Shown here: positions 1-5,708 of the stretch, one piece after another
Position numbering within the stretch: the stretch's first letter is position 1
How the letters are laid out: every line of letters begins with the position of its first letter
Source: Bryobacteraceae bacterium
Lineage (GTDB): Bacteria; Acidobacteriota; Terriglobia; Bryobacterales; Bryobacteraceae
Length of the DNA stretch: 6,542 nt
Assembly (NCBI GenBank): GCA_025350445.1
Contig: JANXXV010000790.1
Span: 1 to 6,542 of the forward strand
Direction: 5' to 3'
Translations under genes and position numbers: made by a program
Notes under the pieces: model-generated
The model's database searches: none
Told to the model about the DNA's origin: nothing
The model's input: the letters and a program-made list of their open reading frames with translations, nothing else

Positions 1-1
1 C

Positions 2-67
2 GTGCTGCCCACTGTAGTCGAAGATCTCGAAGCGGCGGAAAAGGGAGATTTACTGCAAGCGACGTAG
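2..67 (+). CDS. Possible C-terminal end of a gene entering from the left
   Basis: An open frame runs from the window edge to a TAG stop at 65-67 and encodes about 21 residues, VLPTVVEDLEAAEKGDLLQA plus Thr. The acidic, Ala/Leu/Glu-rich helical composition resembles a genuine protein end more than a shadow frame. The fragment is too short for a family call and has no motif. The main doubt is that any frame open at the edge for 22 codons could be chance. Confidence 0.3.
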   Translation: MLPTVVEDLEAAEKGDLLQAT

Positions 68-223
68 AGCCGGCATTGCGGCCACGCGCGGCTCAGAATG
101 CCTGCCGGGTTACCACCGTGAGGGAAAGGTTTATTTCGGAATGAGTCCTTCGACTGCCGCGCCAAGTCAACCTCGATCGCGGAATAGCCCATCGCCGTCA
201 GCCTGCGAACAAATAGCGAAGCT

Positions 224-250
224 GGCCGGGTTGACCTCCCCGGCCTATTT
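224..250 (+). terminator. Hairpin, weak terminator candidate
   Basis: GGCCGGG (224-230) pairs perfectly with CCCGGCC (239-245) across an 8-base loop and is followed by TATTT. The stem is GC-rich but the T tract is poor, and the hairpin lies about 157 bases past the putative stop at 67. It could be a weak terminator for the left gene or only a local palindrome. Confidence 0.25.
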
Positions 251-459
251 GAGATCGTGGTCGATCTGGTGGCGTTGGGCGCGATGATGATCTAACGCTC
301 GAACGGGAATCAGGCCATGAGCCGATTAGCCAAAGGCCGAAACGCAAGAATCGCGGCGCCGTCGAACAAATCCTCTCGAATCGCTGGCTGATAGCGTAAG
401 CATTTCACCGTTCCTCCGCGGGCTCCAATGGAATATCCAGCCGTCCGCCCCGCCCGTAA

Positions 460-465
460 TATACT
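460..465 (+). promoter_or_regulatory. Possible -10 element of the MFS gene
   Basis: TATACT, within TAATATACT, stands out in otherwise GC-rich sequence and lies 22 bases before the ATG at 488. Transcription would start near 472 and give a leader of roughly 15 bases. No good -35 box is seen at the usual spacing. If real, it excludes the upstream ATG at 428, because that codon would lie before the transcript start. Confidence 0.35.
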
Positions 466-487
466 GAAACCCACCCTTCCCCCCCAC

Positions 488-1735
488 ATGCCCAAAATCC
501 CCAAACTCCGCTGGGTAATCGCCGCCATGCTCTGCGCCGCGACGATGATCAACTACGCCGACCGCCTCACCCTCTCGGTCGCCTCCGTCGACATCCGCAA
601 AGAATTCGCCCTAACCGAACAAGACTACTCCCACGTAGTCACGCTCTTCCTCCTCGCTTACGCCATCATGTACGCCGGCTCCGGTTATATCGTCGACCGC
701 CTGGGCACTCGCCGAGGCTTCGCGGTCTTCATCTTCGCCTGGTCCCTCGCCCAGATGCTTCACGCCCTTGTCCGCGGCAAATGGTCTCTCGGCGGCGCGA
801 GGTTCCTGCTCGGCCTGGCCGAACCCGGGAACTGGCCCGCAGCCGCAAAAGCAGTCGCCGAATGGTTCCCCGCCTCGCAGCGCGCTCTCGGCGTCGGCAT
901 TTTCAACGCCGGGTCTTCTATCGGCTCCGCCATAGCTCCGCCCATGGTCGCCTACCTCACCGTGCGCTATGGCTGGCGATCCGCCTTCCTGTTTACCGGC
1001 TCGCTCGGCATAGTTTGGCTCGCGGCCTGGCTCATCCTCTATTACCCGCCGCGCACCAACCGCTGGCTCCGGCCGGAAGAAATGCCGGACGTCGAAGCAG
1101 TAAAACCAGCCGTCGAAGGCGCGCGGCCCGATTGGCGCAAAGTCATCACCATGCGCGAATGCTACACGCTGATCATCGCCCGCTTTTTCACTGACCCGGT
1201 CCTTTACTTCGTCATCTTCTGGTTGCCCGAGTATCTGCGAAAGGAACGCGCCTTCGATCTCGCCATGGTCGGCAAATATGCCTGGGTCCCGTTCGTCTTC
1301 GGAGACATCGGTTACCTGTTCGGCGGCTGGTTTTCCGGGCGTCTGATCGAAGCCGGCTGGACACTGCCTCGCGCAAGAAAATTCGTGATGCTGATGGGGG
1401 CGGCCGTGATGCCCGTGTCCATCCTGGCGCCGCTGGTGCCAACGGCAGCCCTCGCTATCGGCGCAACTTGCTTTCTCACCTTCGGCCACGCGCTTTGGGT
1501 AGCAAACCTGCAAACGCTGCCGTCGGATCTGTTTCGCAGCGGCGAAATCGGCACCGCCATGGGCTTCTCTGGGATGGGTGGCGCGGTCGGCGGGATGATC
1601 GCCAACCTCGGCACCGGTTATCTGGTCAGCCACTACTCGTATGCGCCGGTATTCCTAATGGCCGGCCTGATGCATCCGCTGTCGGCTTTTATAGTTTATA
1701 AAATGCTTCCCGACCGGTATTTCAAACCGTCGTAG
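488..1735 (+). CDS. MFS transporter, anion:cation symporter (ACS) type
   Basis: This is a 415-residue inner-membrane carrier of the major facilitator superfamily, with the usual 12-helix length. Helix 1 ends in NYADR (residues 22-26), typical of ACS carriers. The MFS motif A between helices 2 and 3 is visible as GYIVDRLGTRR (66-76). A Gly-rich helix 4 region, RFLLGLAEPGNWPAAAKAV (105-123), matches the hexuronate/galactonate (ExuT-like) branch. A hydrophilic central loop spans about 188-222. Family knowledge suggests proton-coupled uptake of an organic anion such as a sugar acid; the exact substrate cannot be read from the sequence. I chose ATG 488 because the protein then starts just before helix 1 and a -10-like box lies 22 bases upstream. 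An in-frame ATG at 428 would add 20 Pro/Arg-rich residues. Neither start has a clear Shine-Dalgarno sequence. The 3' end overlaps the convergent truA. Confidence 0.9.
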   Translation: MPKIPKLRWVIAAMLCAATMINYADRLTLSVASVDIRKEFALTEQDYSHVVTLFLLAYAIMYAGSGYIVDRLGTRRGFAVFIFAWSLAQMLHALVRGKWSLGGARFLLGLAEPGNWPAAAKAVAEWFPASQRALGVGIFNAGSSIGSAIAPPMVAYLTVRYGWRSAFLFTGSLGIVWLAAWLILYYPPRTNRWLRPEEMPDVEAVKPAVEGARPDWRKVITMRECYTLIIARFFTDPVLYFVIFWLPEYLRKERAFDLAMVGKYAWVPFVFGDIGYLFGGWFSGRLIEAGWTLPRARKFVMLMGAAVMPVSILAPLVPTAALAIGATCFLTFGHALWVANLQTLPSDLFRSGEIGTAMGFSGMGGAVGGMIANLGTGYLVSHYSYAPVFLMAGLMHPLSAFIVYKMLPDRYFKPS

Positions 1736-2469
1736 CAGACTTCCATCAGTGTCAAACCGCAGGCTGGCGCAGTGGGTCCCGCCTTCGGTGGTCCGCCTTC
1801 CAGGAAGCGCGCCAACTTCGCGGGAGTCACATTCCCCCTCCCGGCCTCGATTAACGTCCCAACGATATTCCGCACCATGTGCTTCAAAAAACCGCTGCCG
1901 GTAACCGTATAGATCAACCGGTCATCCAACGACTCGAGAGTCGACGCGTAGATCAACCGGACTTTCGATTCACCTTTCGCATCCCGCCTGTCGGAGGCCG
2001 CGAATGCCCCAAAATCGTGCTCCCCCACCAGCATCGGCGCTGCTGCCAACATGTTCGTCTCGTCCAAGGGGAAAGGGTGGTGATGGGCGTATCGCCGCTC
2101 AAACGGAGAACAAACCTCAGACCGGACAATCCGGTACTCATAAGTTTTCGAGACTGCATCGAACCGTGGATGAAACTCCGCCGGGGCCTCTTCCACCCGC
2201 ACCAGACGGATAGCATCGGGCAGCAGCCGGTTCACGGCCTTGCGCAAATTGTACAGGGGAAGCGGGTTTTCCATAGAGACTGCCGCCACCTGCGCCAATG
2301 CATGAACGCCGGCGTCGGTTCGACCGGAACCGGCAACCTGAACCGGATTTCCCTCAATCACTCCCAGCGCGTCTTCGAGAGCCGTCTGTATAGTAGGCTT
2401 GCCCGGCTGTACCTGCCAGCCATGAAAGTCGGTCCCATCATACGCAACAGTCAGTTTGATGCGCCGCAT
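1696..2469 (-). CDS. truA: tRNA pseudouridine(38-40) synthase TruA
   Basis: The 257-residue protein has the normal TruA length. TruA is a cytoplasmic enzyme that converts uridines 38, 39 and 40 of the tRNA anticodon arm to pseudouridine. The N-terminus RRIKLTVAYDGTDFHGWQ (2-19) is the family opening. The catalytic Asp is D52 in GSGRTDAGVHALAQ (47-60). The conserved active-site Tyr is in KTYEYRI (108-114). The C-terminal half carries GSGFLKHMVRNIVGTLIE (191-208), typical of the second half-domain. The ATG at 2469 begins exactly at the conserved start; the same frame stays open upstream to a TTG, but that Cys/Ser-rich extension is not TruA-like. The ribosome binding site is weak (CGGAAC, 5 bases before the ATG). 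pyrE lies 157 bases upstream on the same strand, so co-transcription is possible but not certain. Confidence 0.96.
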   Translation of the reverse strand: MRRIKLTVAYDGTDFHGWQVQPGKPTIQTALEDALGVIEGNPVQVAGSGRTDAGVHALAQVAAVSMENPLPLYNLRKAVNRLLPDAIRLVRVEEAPAEFHPRFDAVSKTYEYRIVRSEVCSPFERRYAHHHPFPLDETNMLAAAPMLVGEHDFGAFAASDRRDAKGESKVRLIYASTLESLDDRLIYTVTGSGFLKHMVRNIVGTLIEAGRGNVTPAKLARFLEGGPPKAGPTAPACGLTLMEVCYDGLKYRSGSIL

Positions 2470-2554
2470 CAAGTGTTCCGTGAGGCTGCGGAAGGAATGA
2501 CAGAAACTACTGCATAAGGTCCAGCAGAACGTAAAGCACAAACAGCAAGAGGTG

Positions 2555-2593
2555 GGGCAGACGCCCTCGTCTGCCCGCGACCCCCAGGTCGCG
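2555..2593. repeat. Two adjacent perfect hairpins between pyrE and truA
   Basis: GGGCAGACG (2555-2563) and CGTCTGCCC (2568-2576) form a perfect 9-bp stem with a 4-base loop. Sharing base 2576, CGCGACC (2576-2582) and GGTCGCG (2587-2593) form a perfect 7-bp stem, also with a 4-base loop. Read on the minus strand, the loops are AGGG and TGGG. The matched size and loop type suggest a dispersed REP-like palindrome pair. No T run follows on the minus strand, so it is not a standard terminator, although it could affect stability or read-through of a pyrE-truA transcript. Confidence 0.55.
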
Positions 2594-2626
2594 CTCCCGT
2601 CCGCAACTCCCGCCACCACCAAGGCA

Positions 2627-3214
2627 TCACGCCGCCCGCGAACCCGGCTTTTGCACCGGCAGGCCTTGCCGGCACAGCGGGCAAACCTCTTCCGAGTACG
2701 AAATCACGCTCAGCGTTGCCAGCGCCGCCCGTTTCACTCCCAAATCGGCCCTTCCCCCGCTGCGGTCAATCACGGAACCCGCTCCAATCACGTTCGCGCC
2801 CGCCGCCCGCAGCAGATCGATCACTTCAAGGGAACTGCCGCCTGTCGTAATCACGTCCTCCACCACCACCGCATGATCGAACGGATCGATCTGGAATCCA
2901 CGCCGCAGAACCATCTTGCCGCTCGCGTCCCGTTCCGTAAACAGGAACTTCACGCCCAGCGCCCGCGCCACTTCGTGTCCAATTATCAGTCCGCCAATAG
3001 CCGGAGAGACAACCACGTCGATCTTTTGCTGCGGTGAAATGGCCTGTAGCTTCGCCGCCAATTCGATACCCAGATGTTCGGCGTGCCCCGGATGCGCCAA
3101 AACCAGCGCGCATTGAAGATATTCGGAGCTGTGCAGACCGCTGGTCAGCCGGAAGTGCCCCTTCAAATAGGCGCCGGTCTGGTTGAAGAGTTCTAGTACA
3201 TTGGATTCAGTCAC
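2627..3214 (-). CDS. pyrE: Orotate phosphoribosyltransferase PyrE
   Basis: This 195-residue cytoplasmic enzyme joins orotate to PRPP to give orotidine 5'-monophosphate, the fifth step of de novo UMP synthesis. The PRPP-binding signature is clear as VVVEDVITTGGSS (116-128), with the acidic pair E119-D120. The N-terminal substrate region has GHFRLTSGLHSSEYLQ (19-34). A short mobile loop follows FTERDASGK (92-100). The C-terminus ends in EVCPLCRQGLPVQKPGS (176-192), the CPxC tail of the shorter Thermus-type PyrE rather than the enterobacterial form. The start is GTG at 3212-3214, just before a fully conserved-looking N-terminus, with AGGA 4 bases upstream. A good promoter candidate lies directly upstream. 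No other pyrimidine gene is in the window. Confidence 0.96.
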   Translation of the reverse strand: MTESNVLELFNQTGAYLKGHFRLTSGLHSSEYLQCALVLAHPGHAEHLGIELAAKLQAISPQQKIDVVVSPAIGGLIIGHEVARALGVKFLFTERDASGKMVLRRGFQIDPFDHAVVVEDVITTGGSSLEVIDLLRAAGANVIGAGSVIDRSGGRADLGVKRAALATLSVISYSEEVCPLCRQGLPVQKPGSRAA

Positions 3215-3224
3215 GTTTTCCTAC

Positions 3225-3253
3225 ATTCTACAGGGTGAAGGCCAAACTGTCCG
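3225..3253 (-). promoter_or_regulatory. Candidate sigma-70-type promoter of pyrE
   Basis: On the minus strand, CGGACA (3248-3253) is followed after exactly 17 bases by TAGAAT (3225-3230). These match the -35 and -10 consensus boxes at 4 of 6 and 5 of 6 positions. The predicted transcript start falls only a few bases before the GTG at 3214, so the message would be nearly leaderless. If transcription starts further upstream, the AGGA before the GTG would serve as the ribosome binding site. Confidence 0.45.
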
Positions 3254-3275
3254 GTTCCGGCACCGGAAGTCCCGG

Positions 3276-3318
3276 AATCGGACACCGATTTCTTCGCATC
3301 GGTCTGTGATTCAATCAC
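3276..3318. other. Overlapping short inverted repeats in the pyrE-tolC gap
   Basis: AATCGG (3276-3281) pairs with CCGATT (3285-3290). The overlapping ACCGAT (3284-3289) also pairs with ATCGGT (3298-3303), so the two stems exclude each other. GTGAT (3306-3310) and ATCAC (3314-3318) form a third small palindrome. They lie upstream of both divergent promoters and could be operator half-sites, but each is short enough to arise by chance. Confidence 0.35.
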
Positions 3319-3320
3319 TT

Positions 3321-3360
3321 GCGGACGGCATTCGGCGTGCAAAAACGGCATTTCGTCCGC
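3321..3360. repeat. Inverted repeat enclosing a 20-bp-phased direct repeat
   Basis: GCGGACG (3321-3327) and CGTCCGC (3354-3360) are perfect 7-bp inverted arms 26 bases apart. Within and overlapping them, ACGGCATT occurs at 3325-3332 and 3345-3352, exactly 20 bases apart, about two helical turns. The block lies just upstream of the candidate tolC -10 element, a place where a dimeric regulator often binds. No regulator gene is nearby. Confidence 0.4.
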
Positions 3361-3396
3361 GGAACTGTGAAGAAGCCGGAATCCTGCGATAACATA

Positions 3397-3402
3397 TAGA
3401 AT
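3397..3402 (+). promoter_or_regulatory. Candidate -10 element of the tolC-type gene
   Basis: TAGAAT, within CATATAGAAT, is the same hexamer as the pyrE -10 candidate and lies in a locally AT-rich patch. Transcription would begin near 3409 and give a leader of about 40 bases that includes the strong ribosome binding site. The -35 region at 16-17 bases spacing is a poor match, so the promoter may need an activator. Confidence 0.4.
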
Positions 3403-3434
3403 TCAGGGAACTCTCAGTCACCCGTTCTCGTTTT

Positions 3435-3440
3435 AGAGGA
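3435..3440 (+). promoter_or_regulatory. Strong ribosome binding site fixing the tolC start
   Basis: AGAGGA lies 8 bases before the ATG at 3449. It is the clearest Shine-Dalgarno sequence in the window and settles the start. It is also complementary to a pyrimidine stretch in the candidate RNA at 5511-5668. Confidence 0.8.
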
Positions 3441-3448
3441 ATAACAAC

Positions 3449-5380
3449 ATGAAACATCTACAGTCTTCCATTGCCTTGTTCTGTGTGTTCCTGCTCCTGG
3501 TTCCAGCCGCGGTTGGACAGCAACAAGCAAATATGCCCGGTGCGGTTCTTGCCCCGAGGGAGACTCACTGGTACACGCCTTTCACCCACAAGTACACCGC
3601 GTTCGATGTTGCCCCCATTAACCTTGCCAATTCATCGCGGCTGGAATCTTTGATCCGCGCCGGCAACATTTACCTGTCGCTCCAGGATGCCATCGCCCTG
3701 TCGCTGGAAAACAATCTCGATATCGAAGTGCAACGCTACGGTCCGCGCCTGGCGGAAGCCAATTTGCTGCGGGCGCAGGCTGGCGGCTTGCTTCGCGGGC
3801 AAACGAATTCAGTGGCAGCCGGTCCTTCGTCCGCGGTCAGCCAGTTGAACGGTGGCTCCAGCAGCTTTACCAGTTCCTCTACCTCATCCGGCGCCTCCTC
3901 AAACGGCACCATTATCACTTCAACGGGAACCTCGCTGCCGAATCTGGACCCGGTCTTTTTCACCAACTACACCTGGGGACACTCCACAAACCTGCAAAGC
4001 AGTTCGTTTGCCAGCGGAACACCTTCCCAGGTCTTCAATTCCGGCAATACCAGTCTGGGAATCCAGCAAGGGTTTCTGTCCGGCACCACCGCGACTCTCG
4101 CATATACCAGCCAGAACCTGGCATCGAACAACGTGCGCAGTGAAATCAACCCGGTCCGCACGGGGAATATCAACGTGCAGGTAACACAGAGGCTGCTGCA
4201 GGGCTTTGGTTTCGCCGTCAATAGCCGCAACATTCGCATCGCCAAGAACTCCATCCGTCTCAACGATCTGGTTTTCAAGCAGCAGGTGATCGCCACAGTC
4301 TCGTCGGTTATCAATCTCTACACAGACCTGGTCAGCTTCAATGAAAACGTGAAAGTGAACAGACAGGCTCTGGCGCTGAACGAGAAACTTTACAGCGACA
4401 ACAAGAAGCAGGTGGAGATCGGCACCCTCGCGCCAATCGAGATCGTCAAGGCGGAGGCGGAAGTCGCCAGCAGTCAAAACGCTCTTATCCAATCGGAAAC
4501 GCAGGTGCTGCAACAGGAGACTATTATCAAGAACGCCCTCAGCCGCACGGGTGTTGCCAGTCCGAGTGTGGCCGAGGCCCGCATCATTCCTACGGATAGC
4601 CTGGGAATTCCAGACGTGGAACCGGTAACCCCAATTCAGGATCTGGTGGCGCTCGCTTTGGCAAACCGCCCTGAGATTGCTCAAACCGAAGTCAACATCG
4701 CGAACACCAAGATACAATTGGAGGGCACCAAGAGCCAGTTACGTCCGTCGCTGGATTTGGTGGGCAGCCTGCAAAATAACGGAATCGCGGGCTCTCCGAA
4801 CACCGTAGTTGCTCCTATTGACCCGAACACGGGCCTGCCGATCGTCCGCATCGCGAATCCGGCGTTCCTGGGCGGATTCGGTACGCTATTCGATCAGATC
4901 TTCGCCCGGAACTATCCGAACTACAGCCTTGGATTCCAACTTAACGTCCCGCTGCGCAACCGGTCGGCGCAAGCGGATCTTTTGAACGATCAACTTTCGC
5001 TGCGCCAGGGCGAATTGAACCAGCGCAAACAGATCAATCAGGTGCGCGTCGACGTGCAGAACGCCGTCATCGGCCTGCAGCAATCCAGATCGCAATACCA
5101 ATCCGCGCAAAAATCGAGGATTCTGCAGGAACAAACGCTGGATGCCGAGCAGAAGAAGTATGCCCTCGGCGCGTCAACCATCTTCTTCGTGATTCAGGCG
5201 CAGCGGGATCTCGCCCAGGCGAAGGCGTCCGAGGTTTCCGCGCTCAGCACCTACAACCGCGCGAAAGTCTCGCTCTACTCCGCAACAGGTCAAACGCTCG
5301 AACGCTACAACGTCACGCTGGATGAAGCGATTAAGGGACAAGTTTCCAGGGCTCCGAATGCCCTGCCCGCTTTGCCGTAG
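3449..5380 (+). CDS. TolC-family outer membrane efflux protein
   Basis: The 643-residue precursor has a Sec signal peptide (Lys3, hydrophobic core 8-22, likely cleavage after AAVG, 20-23). The protein should form a trimeric outer membrane channel with a periplasmic alpha-barrel that serves a tripartite pump or type I secretion system. Two outer-membrane-efflux repeats are visible. The first has LSLQDAIALSLENNLDIEVQ (76-95) and a long helical hairpin at about 275-365. The second starts at QDLVALALANRPEIAQTEVN (397-416), has the strand-like NYSLGFQLNVPLRNRSAQAD (491-510) and ends in a long coiled helix to about 615. It exceeds the roughly 490 residues of E. coli TolC because of an N-terminal extension (24-70), a Ser/Gly/Thr-rich insert (about 127-162) and a long loop (about 445-490). 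No adaptor or inner-membrane pump gene is adjacent, so its partner is unknown. Confidence 0.93.
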   Translation: MKHLQSSIALFCVFLLLVPAAVGQQQANMPGAVLAPRETHWYTPFTHKYTAFDVAPINLANSSRLESLIRAGNIYLSLQDAIALSLENNLDIEVQRYGPRLAEANLLRAQAGGLLRGQTNSVAAGPSSAVSQLNGGSSSFTSSSTSSGASSNGTIITSTGTSLPNLDPVFFTNYTWGHSTNLQSSSFASGTPSQVFNSGNTSLGIQQGFLSGTTATLAYTSQNLASNNVRSEINPVRTGNINVQVTQRLLQGFGFAVNSRNIRIAKNSIRLNDLVFKQQVIATVSSVINLYTDLVSFNENVKVNRQALALNEKLYSDNKKQVEIGTLAPIEIVKAEAEVASSQNALIQSETQVLQQETIIKNALSRTGVASPSVAEARIIPTDSLGIPDVEPVTPIQDLVALALANRPEIAQTEVNIANTKIQLEGTKSQLRPSLDLVGSLQNNGIAGSPNTVVAPIDPNTGLPIVRIANPAFLGGFGTLFDQIFARNYPNYSLGFQLNVPLRNRSAQADLLNDQLSLRQGELNQRKQINQVRVDVQNAVIGLQQSRSQYQSAQKSRILQEQTLDAEQKKYALGASTIFFVIQAQRDLAQAKASEVSALSTYNRAKVSLYSATGQTLERYNVTLDEAIKGQVSRAPNALPALP

Positions 5381-5404
5381 GAAGTTGTTCCACTATTGCA
5401 CGAT

Positions 5405-5451
5405 GCCGGCCGGCTAGCAGGTAAGAAGTTCCAATTTGAAACTAGAAGTTC
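5405..5451. promoter_or_regulatory. Repeats upstream of the sigma-54 promoter, possible activator site
   Basis: AGAAGTTC occurs at 5424-5431 and 5444-5451, exactly 20 bases apart. The first copy overlaps a 17-base near-palindrome at 5427-5443 (AGTT, CCAATTTGA, AACT), with 7 of 8 pairs matching around base 5435, about 76 bases before the predicted start. GCCGGCCGGC at 5405-5414 is a perfect palindrome. Sigma-54 promoters need an upstream enhancer-binding ATPase, so one of these could be its site. No regulator gene is present to support it. Confidence 0.35.
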
Positions 5452-5484
5452 GGGGCGCTTGTTGATTCTGCATGGCTTACTCTT

Positions 5485-5500
5485 TGGCACACCGTTTGCT
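5485..5500 (+). promoter_or_regulatory. Sigma-54 (RpoN) -24/-12 promoter
   Basis: TGGCAC (5485-5490), five bases, then TTGCT (5496-5500) match the sigma-54 consensus TGGCAC-N5-TTGCW at every defined position, preceded by T. The GG (5486-5487) and GC (5498-5499) are separated by exactly 10 bases, the spacing sigma-54 requires. Counting C5499 as -12 puts the start at about G5511. The site is in a non-coding gap and points at a structured segment, which raises its credibility over a chance match inside a gene. Confidence 0.75.
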
Positions 5501-5510
5501 TACTAGACAA

Positions 5511-5668
5511 GCGTGAAAACGAGTAAGGCTCAAGGATCTATAGGTTGTTCCTCTCAACTACCCCAGTAAGTTCCCCGAACCTGATCTTCTTTAACCTTTC
5601 CCCTAACTCCCGCCCAACCTGGATCCTTGAGCCTAGAACTTCCAGCGGAGAGCCGCTGGTCGGATTTT
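5511..5668 (+). ncRNA. Candidate sigma-54-dependent structured RNA or leader
   Basis: From the predicted start at 5511 the transcript would reach a long hairpin after 15 bases. Its outer stem is a perfect 13-bp pairing, AGGCTCAAGGATC (5526-5538) with GATCCTTGAGCCT (5622-5634). After a small internal bulge, AGGTTG (5542-5547) pairs with CAACCT (5615-5620). The enclosed 67 bases are about 70% or more pyrimidine, with three CCCC runs (5561-5564, 5573-5576, 5600-5603) and few G residues, so they should be mostly unpaired. A second hairpin and TTTT end the unit, giving an RNA of about 158 bases. I do not recognise a known family. It could be a trans-acting small RNA, a leader for the small frame at 5709, or a mobile-repeat remnant. 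Confidence 0.5.
5642..5668 (+). terminator. GC hairpin with short T run, terminator-like
   Basis: CCAGCGG (5642-5648) pairs perfectly with CCGCTGG (5653-5659) across the 4-base loop AGAG. Five bases later comes TTTT (5665-5668). The stem is strong, but the T run is short and offset by TCGGA, so termination would be partial at best. It suits the 3' end of the candidate RNA starting near 5511. Confidence 0.4.
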
Positions 5669-5708
5669 CCCTGGAAGATAACCCGAACTTTCAACCGATG
5701 AGACGTGT

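Larger units (their letters stand above)
68..487. other. Intergenic stretch with no convincing gene
   Basis: No frame here has a plausible start, ribosome binding site and protein-like composition together. The recognisable structures are a GC-rich hairpin at 224-245 and a possible -10 element at 460-465. A minus-strand frame open from 291 to the edge is rich in Arg, Ser, Thr and Pro and looks like a chance frame. A plus-strand frame ending in TAA near 295 is interrupted by a TAG near 185. Confidence 0.5.

Noticed and set aside
1..291. Minus-strand frame open to the left edge with an ATG at 192
   Set aside because: Its Arg/Ser/Thr/Pro-rich text looks like a chance frame in GC-rich DNA, and it overlaps the more protein-like plus-strand tail at 2-67.
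428..487. Upstream ATG of the MFS gene
   Set aside because: The 20 extra residues are Pro/Arg-rich, the ATG has no ribosome binding site, and a -10-like box lies inside this stretch. It remains a minor alternative.
611..1633. Long minus-strand open frame of about 340 codons opposite the MFS gene
   Set aside because: It is an antisense shadow produced by the C-rich third positions of the MFS gene; its composition (Gly, Asp, Glu, Arg, His) is not that of a folded family and it has no recognisable motif.
2470..2622. N-terminal extension of truA to a TTG at 2622
   Set aside because: The added residues are Cys/Ser-rich, cross the tandem hairpins and precede the conserved TruA N-terminus that begins at the ATG at 2469.
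3920..4717. 265-codon minus-strand frame opposite tolC
   Set aside because: It is an antisense shadow of a well-supported gene with a signal peptide, a strong ribosome binding site and TolC-family motifs.
5526..5634. The 13-bp inverted repeat read as the ends of a miniature transposable element
   Set aside because: The flanking bases show no target-site duplication, and the inner helix and nearby promoter fit a structured RNA better; genome copy number would decide.
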